DNA of 23,539 bases from Pseudomonadota bacterium (GTDB taxonomy: Bacteria > Pseudomonadota > Alphaproteobacteria > Caulobacterales > Caulobacteraceae). Below, in pieces: positions 5,773 through 13,847 of this stretch (the first letter of the stretch is position 1; each line of letters opens with the position of its first letter). Under the pieces are notes generated by a model. That model saw only the letters and a program-made list of their open reading frames with translations. It did not search any database and was not told where the DNA came from. Position numbers and translations under genes: made by a program. The stretch lies in assembly GCA_023409795.1 (NCBI GenBank), contig JAEYQX010000029.1, forward strand, positions 1 through 23,539, read 5' to 3'.

Positions 5773-8220
5773 ATGCCCAAAGCCCGCCTCGCCACCTATC
5801 GCCAGATGCGCGACTTTTCCCAGACGCAGGAACCCTCTGGCGTGGGCGCAGAGATCGCGCCGTCCGAGCACCTGAGGTTCGTCATCCACAAGCACGACGC
5901 CAGCCGCCTGCATTTCGACCTCAGGCTGGAATGGGAAGGGACCTTCCTGTCCTGGGCGGTGCCCAAGGGGCCCTCGCTGGACCCGGCCGACAAGCGCCTG
6001 GCCATGGCGGTCGAGGACCACCCGCTCGACTACGGCGACTTTGAAGGCACCATCCCGAAGGGCCAGTATGGCGGCGGCACCGTCATGATCTGGGACCGGG
6101 GCCTGTGGGCACCGGAGCCGGGCTTCGAGGACGTGGCTGCCCACCTGGCCAAGGGCGAGCTGAAGTTCGTCATGGAGGGCGGGCGGATGCACGGCGGCTG
6201 GGTGCTGGTGCGCCTCAAGCCCAAGCCGCGCGAAAAGGGCCGCCCCTGGATGCTGATCAAGCACCGCGACAGTGCCGCCGAGACCGGCAACCTGGACGGC
6301 CCCACCGACGATGACCGCTCCACCGCCTCAGGCCGCACCATGAGCCAGATCGCCGAGGCCAGGCCCGCAGACGTCGCGCCCTTCATGACCCTGCCCCGAA
6401 AGCCGCAGGCGAAGGCGGCGGCCAGGGCACCCGCTGCAGCCAGGGCCCGCCCCGCCAGCAAGGGCGGCCTGCCCGACTTCATCGAGCCCCAGCTGGCGAC
6501 CAGCGTGGCGATCCCGCCCGGCGGCCAGGACTGGGTGCATGAGATCAAGCTGGACGGCTACCGGATCCAGCTCAGGATCGAGGATGGCAAGGCGCGGCTG
6601 CGCACCCGCAAGGGCCTGGACTGGACCGGGCGCTTTCCTGACATCGCGGCCGCTGCAAGGGGGCTGAAGGACGCCATCATCGACGGCGAGGTCGTGGCCC
6701 TGGACGCCCAGGGCCAGCCCAGCTTTGCCCTCCTGCAGGCGGTGCTGGCGGGCGAGGACCGGACCCCGCTGATCTTCTATGCCTTTGACCTGCTGTTCGA
6801 TCAGGCCACGGATGTGCGCGACCAGCCGCTGGAACAGCGCAAGGCCCTGCTGCAGCAGCGCCTGGCCAAGACCGGCTCGGCCATTCGCTATGTCGACCAT
6901 TTCAGCACGGCCGGGCCCGAGATGCTGCGCTCCGCCTGCGGGCTGGAGCTGGAGGGCATCATATCCAAGCAGCTGGCTGCGCCCTATCGGTCCGGGCGGG
7001 GCCACAGCTGGGTCAAGTCCAAGTGCCGCCAGGGGCAGGAGGTAGTCATCGCCGGCTGGGCCACCACGGGCGATGCCTTCCGCTCGCTGATCGCCGGGGT
7101 CTATCGCGATGGCAAGCTGGTCCATGCCGGGCGCATCGGCACCGGTTTTGGCCGGCGCGTGGTCGAGCAGATCCTGCCGCGCCTCCAGGCGCTTGAGGTC
7201 GCCAGAAGTCCCTTTCCGGATGGCCCGAAATCCGCCCCCGGCGTCCATTGGGTCAAGCCCGAGCTTCTGGCCGAGGTCGCCTTCGAGGGCTTCACCGCCT
7301 CGGGCACCCTGCGCCAGGCCTCGTTCAAGGGGCTGCGCGAGGACAAGCCGGCCACGGAGGCAAGGATGGAACAGCCCGAGCAAACCGCCCCGCCCAAGCC
7401 ACGTCGAAAGCCCAGGGCGACGCCCGAGCTGAAGCTGTCCAACCCGGACAAGGTGCTGTGGCCCGCCACCGACCACACCCCCGCCTTTACCAAGCGCGAC
7501 CTGGCCGAATACTACCTGAGGGTCGGCGACCAGATGCTGGAGCATATCCGCGGCCGCCCCTGCTCTCTGGTGCGGGTGCCGGACGGGATCGAGGCCGAGC
7601 ACTTCTTCCAGCGGCATCCGGCCAAGGGCCATTCGGAGGCCATCGAACCGGTCGAGATCGAGGGCGACCCCAAGCCCTATATGCAGATCAACACGATCGA
7701 GGGTCTGCTGGCCGCCGCCCAGATCGCCGCCGTCGAGATCCATCCGTGGAACTGCGTGCCGTTCCGCCCGCAGCAGGCTGGCCGGCTGGTCTTCGACCTG
7801 GACCCGTCGCCGGAAGTGGGGTTCGAAGAGGTCATCAAGGCCGCGCGCGAGGTCCGGGAGCGGCTGGGCGACCTGGGCCTGGAAAGCCAGTGCAAGACGA
7901 CCGGCGGCAAGGGCCTGCACGTCGTCACCGAGATCGAGCACCTGAACATGGACTGGACCGAGGCCAAGGCCTTTGCCAGGGAGTTCTCACGCGTCATGGC
8001 CGCCGCCGCGCCGGACCGCTACCTGATCACCATGTCGAAGAAGGAACGGTCGGGGCGCATCTTCATCGACTACCTGCGCAATGACCGAAAGGCGACGGCC
8101 GTCGCCGCCTTCTCACCCCGCGCGCGTCCGGGGGCCCCCGTCTCCATGCCCCTGCGCTGGACCCAGGTCAAAAAGGGCCTGGACCCGTCGCGCTATACGA
8201 TTGCGAAGAAGGGCCGGTAA
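5773..8220 (+). CDS. ligD: Multifunctional ATP-dependent DNA ligase D
   Basis: The product has 815 residues. The ATG at 5773 follows a GGAGG site (5763-5767). All three NHEJ modules are present in the order phosphoesterase, ligase, polymerase. The 3'-phosphoesterase (about 30-165) has FVIHKHDASRLHFDLRLE and DHPLDYGDFEGTIPKGQYGGG. The ligase (about 235-530) has the adenylated lysine K259 in EIKLDGYR, the IIDGEVVALD and GLELEGIISK motifs, and the C-terminal OB part ending FKGLREDK. The archaeo-eukaryotic primase-type polymerase (about 550-805) has the metal-binding LVFDLDPS (D675, D677), TTGGKGLHVV and GRIFIDYLRN. Ala/Pro/Lys-rich linkers at about 200-232 and 525-550 join the modules. No key residue seems missing. 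It is divergent from the ku operon, its functional partner. Confidence 0.97.
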   Translation: MPKARLATYRQMRDFSQTQEPSGVGAEIAPSEHLRFVIHKHDASRLHFDLRLEWEGTFLSWAVPKGPSLDPADKRLAMAVEDHPLDYGDFEGTIPKGQYGGGTVMIWDRGLWAPEPGFEDVAAHLAKGELKFVMEGGRMHGGWVLVRLKPKPREKGRPWMLIKHRDSAAETGNLDGPTDDDRSTASGRTMSQIAEARPADVAPFMTLPRKPQAKAAARAPAAARARPASKGGLPDFIEPQLATSVAIPPGGQDWVHEIKLDGYRIQLRIEDGKARLRTRKGLDWTGRFPDIAAAARGLKDAIIDGEVVALDAQGQPSFALLQAVLAGEDRTPLIFYAFDLLFDQATDVRDQPLEQRKALLQQRLAKTGSAIRYVDHFSTAGPEMLRSACGLELEGIISKQLAAPYRSGRGHSWVKSKCRQGQEVVIAGWATTGDAFRSLIAGVYRDGKLVHAGRIGTGFGRRVVEQILPRLQALEVARSPFPDGPKSAPGVHWVKPELLAEVAFEGFTASGTLRQASFKGLREDKPATEARMEQPEQTAPPKPRRKPRATPELKLSNPDKVLWPATDHTPAFTKRDLAEYYLRVGDQMLEHIRGRPCSLVRVPDGIEAEHFFQRHPAKGHSEAIEPVEIEGDPKPYMQINTIEGLLAAAQIAAVEIHPWNCVPFRPQQAGRLVFDLDPSPEVGFEEVIKAAREVRERLGDLGLESQCKTTGGKGLHVVTEIEHLNMDWTEAKAFAREFSRVMAAAAPDRYLITMSKKERSGRIFIDYLRNDRKATAVAAFSPRARPGAPVSMPLRWTQVKKGLDPSRYTIAKKGR

Positions 8221-8262
8221 CGACCGGGATCACCCCGGCCCTTGCCGGCCCCGGCCTGTGGC

Positions 8263-9435
8263 TCAGAAGGCCTCGAACAGGCCCGCCGCCCCCATGCCGC
8301 CACCGACGCACATGGTGACGACGGCAAAGCGCTCGCCGCGACGGCGCGCCTCCAGCAGGGCATGGCCGGCCATGCGTGCGCCCGACATACCATAGGGGTG
8401 GCCGATCGAGATGGCCCCCCCATTGACGTTCAGCCGCTCGTCCGGGATGCCCAGCACATCGCGGCAGTGCAGGACCTGGACGGCAAAGGCCTCGTTCAGC
8501 TCCCAGACGCCGATGTCCTCGACCTTGAGGTTGAAGCGTTCCAGAAGGCGCGGCACGGCAACGACCGGACCGATGCCCATTTCGTCCGGGGCCACCCCGG
8601 CCACGGCCATGCCGACATAGCGGCCCAGGGGCTCAAGGCCCCGGCGCTCGGCCTCGGCGGCCTCCATCAGGACACAGGCCGAGGCCCCGTCCGAAAGCTG
8701 GCTGGCATTGCCTGCCGTGACGATCCCGCCCTCGACCACGGAACGCAGATTGGCCAGGCCCTCGGCCGTGGTGTCGGCGCGCGCCCCCTCGTCCCGGTCC
8801 AGGGTCATATCGCGCCAGGACACCTCGCCCGTCGCCTTGTCCACGACCTTCATCCGCGCGCTCATCGGCACGATCTCGCCGTCGAAACGACCGGCCAGCT
8901 GGGCCGCCGCCGTCCGCTGCTGGGACTGCAGGGCATAGGCGTCGCAGGCCTCGCGCCCGATGCCATAGCGCTGGCCCACGACCTCGGCCGTCTGCAGCAT
9001 GGGCATATAGGCGTCCGGCGCGTGCTCCAGCACCAGGGGATCGGTGCCGACCCGCATCCCGGCATCCTGGACCATCGAGATGCTCTCGACACCACCGGCC
9101 ACGGCGACCTGCATCCGGTCGACGATGATCTGCTTGGCGGCGGTGGCAATGGCCATCAGGCCCGAGGAGCACTGGCGGTCCAGGGTCATGCCCGAGACGC
9201 TGACCGGGAAGCCCGCCGCCAGCGGGGCGGTACGGCCGATGGTATGCTGCACGCCCTGGGGCAGGGCCGCACCGACCAGGCAGTCGTCAATGTCGGCAGG
9301 ATCAAGCCCGGCCCGCTCGACCGCCGCCTTCAGGGCGTGGGCCATCAGGGTCGGGGACGGGGTGGCGTTGAAGGCCCCGCGATAGGCGCGGCCAATGGGC
9401 GTACGGGCAGTCGAAACGATTACGGCATCACGCAT
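8263..9435 (-). CDS. Acetyl-CoA acyltransferase (thiolase)
   Basis: The product has 390 residues, the usual thiolase length. The ATG at 9435 has an AGAAGGGA site. The catalytic residues are present: the acyl-accepting Cys89 (DRQCSSG), the NEAFAVQ motif, His346 (GGAISIGHPYGMSG) and Cys376 (MCVGGGMGAAGL). Thiolases cleave 3-ketoacyl-CoA with CoA in beta-oxidation, or condense acetyl-CoA in the reverse direction. The substitution of Tyr-Gly-Met for the more usual Leu/Pro-x-Gly after GHP is a feature of the FadA/FadI-like degradative branch rather than PhaA, though this is a soft call. It lies 37 bases after the SDR gene on the same strand, so the pair is likely an operon for acyl-CoA degradation. 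It converges on ligD across a 42-base GC-rich gap. Confidence 0.93.
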   Translation of the reverse strand: MRDAVIVSTARTPIGRAYRGAFNATPSPTLMAHALKAAVERAGLDPADIDDCLVGAALPQGVQHTIGRTAPLAAGFPVSVSGMTLDRQCSSGLMAIATAAKQIIVDRMQVAVAGGVESISMVQDAGMRVGTDPLVLEHAPDAYMPMLQTAEVVGQRYGIGREACDAYALQSQQRTAAAQLAGRFDGEIVPMSARMKVVDKATGEVSWRDMTLDRDEGARADTTAEGLANLRSVVEGGIVTAGNASQLSDGASACVLMEAAEAERRGLEPLGRYVGMAVAGVAPDEMGIGPVVAVPRLLERFNLKVEDIGVWELNEAFAVQVLHCRDVLGIPDERLNVNGGAISIGHPYGMSGARMAGHALLEARRRGERFAVVTMCVGGGMGAAGLFEAF

Positions 9436-9472
9436 GATCTATCCCTTCTGAAACAGGTTTCCGAAGCGGGCC

Positions 9473-10348
9473 TCAGCCCCCGAAGCCCGACTTGCCCAGT
9501 TCGACGCGGCTCTGCTCAAAGCCCTGCTGGGGAGTCAGGGCATCGGCCGGGTCGGTCACCTCGTCGAAGCGCTCGACCAGGATGTCGGGGATGGCATCGA
9601 CGTCGGCGTCGATGTGGATGCCCTGGGTCAGGGTGATCTGGGCCGACTCAAAGCTCCTGGCCCCTGCACAGACGATGGTGCGGTTGGGCGCATCGGCCAT
9701 GACCAGGGGGATGATGGCCGGGCTGACGTATTCCGGCTTGATCTGGGCCAGGACCTCGTCCGGCAGCAGGCCCTGCAGCATCTGGGTCGCCGCCGTCGGA
9801 GCCAGGCTGTTGACGCGGACGTTGTATTTCTCGCCCTCCAGCCCCAGGGTCTGCATGAAGCCGACCAGGGCCATCTTGGCGGCGCTGTAGTTGGCCTGGC
9901 CAAAGTTGCCATACAGGCCCGAGGACGAGGTGGTCATGACGATGCGGCCATAGTTCTGGGCCCGCATGATGTCCCACACTGCCTTGGTGCAGATGACCGA
10001 GCCCATGACGTGGACGTCCAGGATCAGGCGGAAGTCGTCCAGCTCCATCTTGGCGAAGCTCTTGTCGCGCAGGATGCCGGCATTGTTGATCAGGATGTCG
10101 ATGCGGCCCCACTGGTCATGGGCCGACCTGACCATGCCGTTGACGAAGGCCTCGTCCGTCACCGAGCCGATGGCCGCCACGGCCTCGCCGCCCTCGGCCG
10201 TGATCTCGGCCACCACCGCCTCGGCGGCAGGGCCCATGTCGTTGACCACCACCCTGGCCCCGCGCCGCGCCAGCAGCAGGGCATGGCAGCGGCCAAGGCC
10301 TCCGCCTGCACCGGTGACGATGGCGACCTGTCCATCCAGTCTGATCAT
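9473..10348 (-). CDS. SDR oxidoreductase, (3R)-hydroxyacyl-CoA dehydrogenase type
   Basis: The product has 291 residues. The frame extends 77 codons further, but the ATG at 10348 has a GGGAGAG ribosome site and begins directly at the family N-terminus. SDR motifs are TGAGGGLG (12-19), the acidic NAD-selective strand end VVVND (33-37), NNAG (88-91), the SSS triplet (141-143) and YSAAK (Tyr154, Lys158). The NDMG sequence after the second strand and the C-terminal extension past about residue 250 (with a DPADALTPQ segment) resemble the dehydrogenase domain of peroxisomal multifunctional enzyme 2. NAD-dependent oxidation of a 3-hydroxyacyl-CoA is therefore likely. Pairing with the thiolase supports this. 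No hydratase gene is adjacent. Confidence 0.9.
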   Translation of the reverse strand: MIRLDGQVAIVTGAGGGLGRCHALLLARRGARVVVNDMGPAAEAVVAEITAEGGEAVAAIGSVTDEAFVNGMVRSAHDQWGRIDILINNAGILRDKSFAKMELDDFRLILDVHVMGSVICTKAVWDIMRAQNYGRIVMTTSSSGLYGNFGQANYSAAKMALVGFMQTLGLEGEKYNVRVNSLAPTAATQMLQGLLPDEVLAQIKPEYVSPAIIPLVMADAPNRTIVCAGARSFESAQITLTQGIHIDADVDAIPDILVERFDEVTDPADALTPQQGFEQSRVELGKSGFGG

Positions 10349-10541
10349 GGTTTCTCTCCCGATTAGCTTATCGAACCGGCCCCCCGCCGGTCCCACCAAC
10401 GTCTCAGGCTCGCCCAGGGCCTGCCCGCCCCTCGGGCGGCATGATCCGGTCGAGCGCATGCGCGTCGCCGGTATCCAATCAGGAAGATGGGCCAGAGGAA
10501 AGCAATCAATGCGCGCCCGCACGGCTTGCGTCGTCTGGCAG

Positions 10542-10567
10542 GCGGCACAGGCGATGACCCGTGCCGC
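10542..10567 (-). terminator. Hairpin downstream of btuB, possible terminator
   Basis: In the minus-strand transcript GCGGCACGGG and CCTGTGCCGC form a 10-bp stem with one G-U pair and a TCATCG loop, starting 12 bases after the btuB stop. It lacks a U-run, so it may be a weak or Rho-assisted terminator or an mRNA 3'-end stabiliser. It separates btuB from the downstream SDR-thiolase pair. Confidence 0.5.
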
Positions 10568-10578
10568 CGCTGGCCCCA

Positions 10579-12543
10579 TCAGAAGCGGATGCGGACCCCG
10601 CCAAACAGGCCACGGCCCGGCGTGCCATAGTTCAGGACGGTCTGGTAGTCCTCGTCCAGGACGTTCTCGATCCGGCCATAGACCTCAAGATGATCATTGA
10701 GCGGATAGCTGGCCCGCAGGTCGACCAGGCTGTAGGCCTCCATCAGTGTGGCATTGGCCTCGTCGTTGAAGCTGTCGCCGACATAGCGGAGCGACAGGCC
10801 GGTGCTGAGGCCCGACGCCCAGGCATAGTCCGCCGACAGATTGGCCAGGTGCTCGGGGCGGCGGGTCAGGAACAGGCCGTCCGTCGCGCCGGACGCACTC
10901 CTGGCCTCGGTCCAGGTATAGTTGGCATTGATCGACAGGTGCTGGCTGGCCTGGAACTGGCCGACCAGCTCCAGCCCCTGGGCCTCGGTCTTCTGGACAT
11001 TGCGGTAATAGCCCCAGCGCCCCACGCCGTTCACCAGGCACAGAGGATCGGTGCTGGGCGAGGCGCAGCCGTTGTAGCGGATCTCATTGTCGGCCTCGCG
11101 CCGGAACCAGGTGGCCGAGACGACGGCGCGATCGGACAGGCTCTGCTGGACGCCGACTTCCCAGCTGTCAAAGCTCTCGGCCTCCAGGGTCGGGTTGCCA
11201 TAGTCGCTGTAGAGCTCATAGAGGCCCGGCGCGCGGAAGCCCTGGCCCCAGCTGGCGCGGATCAGGGTGGCCCCCTCGTTCAGTGACCAGGCGGCGGCCA
11301 GCTGGCCCAGCAGGTCGTCGCCATACTCGGAGTGGTCATCGAACCGCAGGCCCGCCGTCAGGGTCAGCCCCGGCACCGCCGTCCACTGGACCTGGGCATA
11401 GGCGCTGTCCAGGTCGGCCTGGCCCGGCTGGTAGGGGGCGTCCGGCGTCCAGGTCGAGACCGAGCGGGTCTTCATGCGCTGGCGCTCGCGCTCCAGGCCA
11501 AAGGTGGCATTGAGGGCGTCGGTCAAGGCCAGGCTGCCCTGGTATTCCCAGCGCCGGTTCTCGCCCTGAGCCTCGAAGGTCAGGGGCAGGTCGGTGATGT
11601 CGGGATTGTGGTTGGCCCGGTCGATGTCGGTGAGGGCATAGGCGATCCGGTTCAGGAAACGCCCGTCCCACAGTTCCAGGTTCAGCCCGCCATAGACGAC
11701 CATCTCCCGGGTCGTGGCATATTCCCGGCTGTCACCGTTCCAGGCATCGAAGTCGCCGCGGCTGTCTGACCAGACCGAGCGCAGGTCCAGCGACAGGGCC
11801 TCGGTCAGGGCCAGGTTCATGCGGCCCGACAGGCTGGTATTGCCAAAGCCGTCCTTCTCGTGCGCCGGGGAGAAGGCCGAGAAGCCGTCGGTGTCATAGC
11901 GGTTGGCCGACAGGCGCCAGGTCAGGCGCTCGCCCGCCCCGCCGATCCCGCCGCGCACGTAGCGGGTGCCGCGCGAGCCGGCCTCGGCGCTGAGCCGGCC
12001 CTGGAGCGCACCGGTCGGCTCGGCCGTGACGATATTGACGACCCCGCCCACGGCCTGGCTGCCCCACAGGGTCGACTGGGCCCCGCGCAGCACCTCGATC
12101 CGGGCGGTGTCTCCCACCAGCAGGTTACCGAAGTTGTAGTAGCCCTGGGTCAGGGACGGGTCGTTCAGCTTGACCCCGTCGACCAGGACGACCGTGTGAT
12201 GGCTTTCCGCCCCACGGATATAGAGGCCCGCCGCCGTGCCAATGCCGCCATTGCGGGTAAAGCTGACGCCGGGGGTCGAAGCCAGGAGCTCCAGCACGGG
12301 CACGGCCTGGCGCTGGTCGATGGCCGCCTGGGTCAGGACCGTGACCGAGGCCCCTACCCGCTCGAGCGGCTGGGCCGTGCGGTTGGCGGTGACGACCACG
12401 TCCGGCAGGCCGGTGGCACCGGCACCCCCGGCCACGTCAGGGCGAGAGGCCTGCTGGTCCAGGCCGTCATCGGCCCGGGCGTGATGGGGATAGGCCGCCA
12501 GGAGACTGGCAGCGGCGAGGATGGCAAAGGCAGACCGGGACAT
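10579..12543 (-). CDS. btuB: TonB-dependent outer-membrane cobalamin receptor
   Basis: The product has 654 residues. The ATG at 12543 has an AGGAGT site and gives a clean Sec signal peptide cut after ARA (residue 24). The TonB box is at about 47-53 (PDVVVTA). The plug domain follows, with VLELLASTPGVSF, LYIRGAESHHTVVLVDGVKLNDPS and the RIEVLRGAQSTLWGSQAVGGVVNIVT run that ends the plug. The remainder (about 190-654) is beta-barrel with alternating aromatic strands and ends in RIRF, a typical C-terminal outer-membrane signal. The size and plug match BtuB-like vitamin B12 receptors. The cobalamin riboswitch in its leader makes the substrate assignment strong. No btuCDF transport genes are adjacent. 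Confidence 0.94.
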   Translation of the reverse strand: MSRSAFAILAAASLLAAYPHHARADDGLDQQASRPDVAGGAGATGLPDVVVTANRTAQPLERVGASVTVLTQAAIDQRQAVPVLELLASTPGVSFTRNGGIGTAAGLYIRGAESHHTVVLVDGVKLNDPSLTQGYYNFGNLLVGDTARIEVLRGAQSTLWGSQAVGGVVNIVTAEPTGALQGRLSAEAGSRGTRYVRGGIGGAGERLTWRLSANRYDTDGFSAFSPAHEKDGFGNTSLSGRMNLALTEALSLDLRSVWSDSRGDFDAWNGDSREYATTREMVVYGGLNLELWDGRFLNRIAYALTDIDRANHNPDITDLPLTFEAQGENRRWEYQGSLALTDALNATFGLERERQRMKTRSVSTWTPDAPYQPGQADLDSAYAQVQWTAVPGLTLTAGLRFDDHSEYGDDLLGQLAAAWSLNEGATLIRASWGQGFRAPGLYELYSDYGNPTLEAESFDSWEVGVQQSLSDRAVVSATWFRREADNEIRYNGCASPSTDPLCLVNGVGRWGYYRNVQKTEAQGLELVGQFQASQHLSINANYTWTEARSASGATDGLFLTRRPEHLANLSADYAWASGLSTGLSLRYVGDSFNDEANATLMEAYSLVDLRASYPLNDHLEVYGRIENVLDEDYQTVLNYGTPGRGLFGGVRIRF

Positions 12544-12689
12544 CCGGCAACTCCTGTTCACGACGCCATGGCGGGGGCCTGCGCATATCCTCGGACACGC
12601 GAAAGCCGCCGTGGGCACGGCTGGTTTCCAAAAGTCGTCACACGAGTTTCCTCGACTGCCCGGCACATCCCGACCGCGCAGAGAACGAC

Positions 12690-12905
12690 GGCGACAGGCA
12701 GGTCTCCTGGCTTGCGGATCATCGCCGTGGCGCGTCGCCTTCCCAGCGGTCGCGGGCTCAGGGCCGTGGACTGCCAGTGGCGTTTGACGCGCGGACTAGC
12801 CGCTTACAGTTGCGGGAACAGCCGGAGCCTCGAACTCCGTTCCCTTTTGATCCCTTGCGGGAACCTGACGCCCGCTCCGACTAGGACGCAGCTGACCGCA
12901 GGTCA
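12690..12905 (-). ncRNA. Cobalamin (vitamin B12) riboswitch controlling btuB
   Basis: Read on the minus strand, the conserved blocks of the class occur in order. These are AAAAGGGAACGGAG (near 12845-12835), GAGGCTCCGGCTGTTCCCGC, ACTGTAAGCGG (12809-12799), GCCACTGG (12781-12774), GGGAAGGCGACGCG (12744-12731), and the B12-box-like closing element AAGCCAGGAGACCTGCCTG (12713-12695). Adenosylcobalamin binding to such elements lowers expression of the downstream gene. The distance of about 150 bases to the btuB ATG leaves room for an expression platform. The outer boundaries are estimates; the core match is very clear. Confidence 0.95.
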
Positions 12906-13204
12906 ACCATCGGCACCCTGAGCTATTTTACATTCGGGCCGTCCGTGAACTTATCGGCCACCAAATCATTACAGCAAAGCTTGTATCGCGGCAGTATCCA
13001 AGATTTCACCATTAACCCAAGGCGTTCTCGTTTCCGGTCTAAATTCTAAATTCACGATCCAACAAAAGTAACGACTAAATTGTCGAATTGTAAAAAATTG
13101 TCTGCTTTTTAAACGATAACTAACCCCTGTTTGGGGGATCGAACATTATTGACCGCTGGAATACAAATCCTCGCCATGAGGACACGCACAAGTCGGAGTG
13201 TAAA
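12906..13204. promoter_or_regulatory. AT-rich divergent promoter region between btuB and the LuxR-type gene
   Basis: This region of about 300 bases is strikingly AT-rich compared with the genes around it and contains no convincing coding frame. On the minus strand, TAAAAT (12930-12925) could be the -10 element for the riboswitch-btuB transcript. On the plus strand it leads to the LuxR-type gene, with a CCCC-TGTTT-GGGGG palindrome at 13124-13137. One copy of a 13-base repeat shared with the far side of the fimbrial block lies at 12970-12982. Confidence 0.6.
12970..12992. repeat. Left copy of an imperfect direct repeat flanking the fimbrial block
   Basis: TACAGCAAAGCTT (12970-12982) recurs exactly at 19172-19184, in the same orientation. 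The adjoining bases also match with two small gaps: CA(T/C)TACAGCAAAGCTT, then TTGT and CGCG on the far side. Both copies lie in AT-rich intergenic DNA just outside the LuxR-type gene and the fimbrial operon. Confidence 0.45.
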
Positions 13205-13837
13205 ATGTTCCAAGAGGTGTTGCCCGGTTTGCCACCCGAGTTCGGCTACGACGATTTCAATCTCTCAGACGACCTGGACACAGGAGACATATCGCCCCTT
13301 GCCTTCAACCTGGCCCTGACCAACTGGCTGGAGAGCGAGGCCAAGGCCCGGATGCTGATCTCGTCAGACCTGATGGTACGGTGGATGAACCGCAACGCCC
13401 GCCTTCTGGTCGAGAATGGCATTATCCGGGTTCATGATGGCCGCCTGACGCCCCGCTCCACCTCGGTCAGCAACCTGCTGCGGTCATGCGGGCGTGACGA
13501 ATACAGCTGCGCCATCTCGCTGGATTGCCAGCAACGCGCCTGGGTCGTCTGGGCCAAGCGGGTCAGCGGGCCGCCCCGGTCCCTGGTGGGCATCATTTTC
13601 AATCCACCGCGCCAGGCTGCCGACTTCTCGGCCCTGGTCACGACCCAGACCTTGACCCCCACCGAAGGCCGGGTCGTCGGCATGCTGCTGAACGGCCATG
13701 AGACGGGCCGGATTGCCCAGGCCCTGAACATCTCGACCCAGACCCTGAAGACCCACATCAAGCACGCCTATTGCAAGCTTGAAGTAAAATCCCGCGGCGA
13801 TCTGTTTGCACAGGCCGCAGGCTTTGCCCGGCCCTGA
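13205..13837 (+). CDS. LuxR-type transcriptional regulator
   Basis: The product has 210 residues. The ATG at 13205 follows a CGGAG site. The C-terminal 147-205 is a LuxR/GerE helix-turn-helix: LTPTEGRVVGMLLNGHETGRIAQALNIS, then TLKTHIKHAYCKLEVKSRGDL, with the expected acidic residue, Gly and Lys-Leu positions. The N-terminal part (about 45-135) resembles a small PAS-like or unclassified sensor (ARMLISSDLMVRWMNRNARLLVENG) with no phospho-acceptor Asp motif, so it is not an obvious response regulator. It converges on the fimbrial operon, its stop lying 10 bases from the tip gene's stop, and shares promoter motifs with it. Control of the fimbriae is therefore a reasonable inference. Confidence 0.87.
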   Translation: MFQEVLPGLPPEFGYDDFNLSDDLDTGDISPLAFNLALTNWLESEAKARMLISSDLMVRWMNRNARLLVENGIIRVHDGRLTPRSTSVSNLLRSCGRDEYSCAISLDCQQRAWVVWAKRVSGPPRSLVGIIFNPPRQAADFSALVTTQTLTPTEGRVVGMLLNGHETGRIAQALNISTQTLKTHIKHAYCKLEVKSRGDLFAQAAGFARP

Positions 13838-13845
13838 GGCCGGGC
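13826..13845. terminator. GC-rich hairpin between convergent luxR-type and fimbrial genes
   Basis: GCCCGGCC (13826-13833) pairs with GGCCGGGC (13838-13845) around a CTGA loop that contains the stop codon of the LuxR-type gene. It lies between two convergent genes and is symmetric. Neither side has a good T-run, so termination efficiency is uncertain. Confidence 0.5.
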
Positions 13846-13847
13846 CG

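Noticed and set aside
6328..7941. 537-codon minus-strand frame inside LigD
   Set aside because: It is a shadow of the LigD ligase and polymerase domains with no recognisable motif or ribosome site.
8221..8262. GC-rich inverted repeats between ligD and the thiolase gene as a terminator
   Set aside because: Several short overlapping pairings (CCGGG/CCCGG and GGCC runs) are possible, but none is dominant and there is no T-run, so no specific terminator is called.
10375..10437. Short hairpins ACCGGC/GCCGGT and GCCCG/CGGGC upstream of the SDR gene
   Set aside because: Stems of 5-6 bp are common in such GC-rich DNA, and there is no T-run or link to a gene end.
13131..13319. 62-codon plus-strand frame overlapping the start of the LuxR-type gene
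   Set aside because: It lies in another frame of the LuxR-type gene and its promoter, and has no motif.
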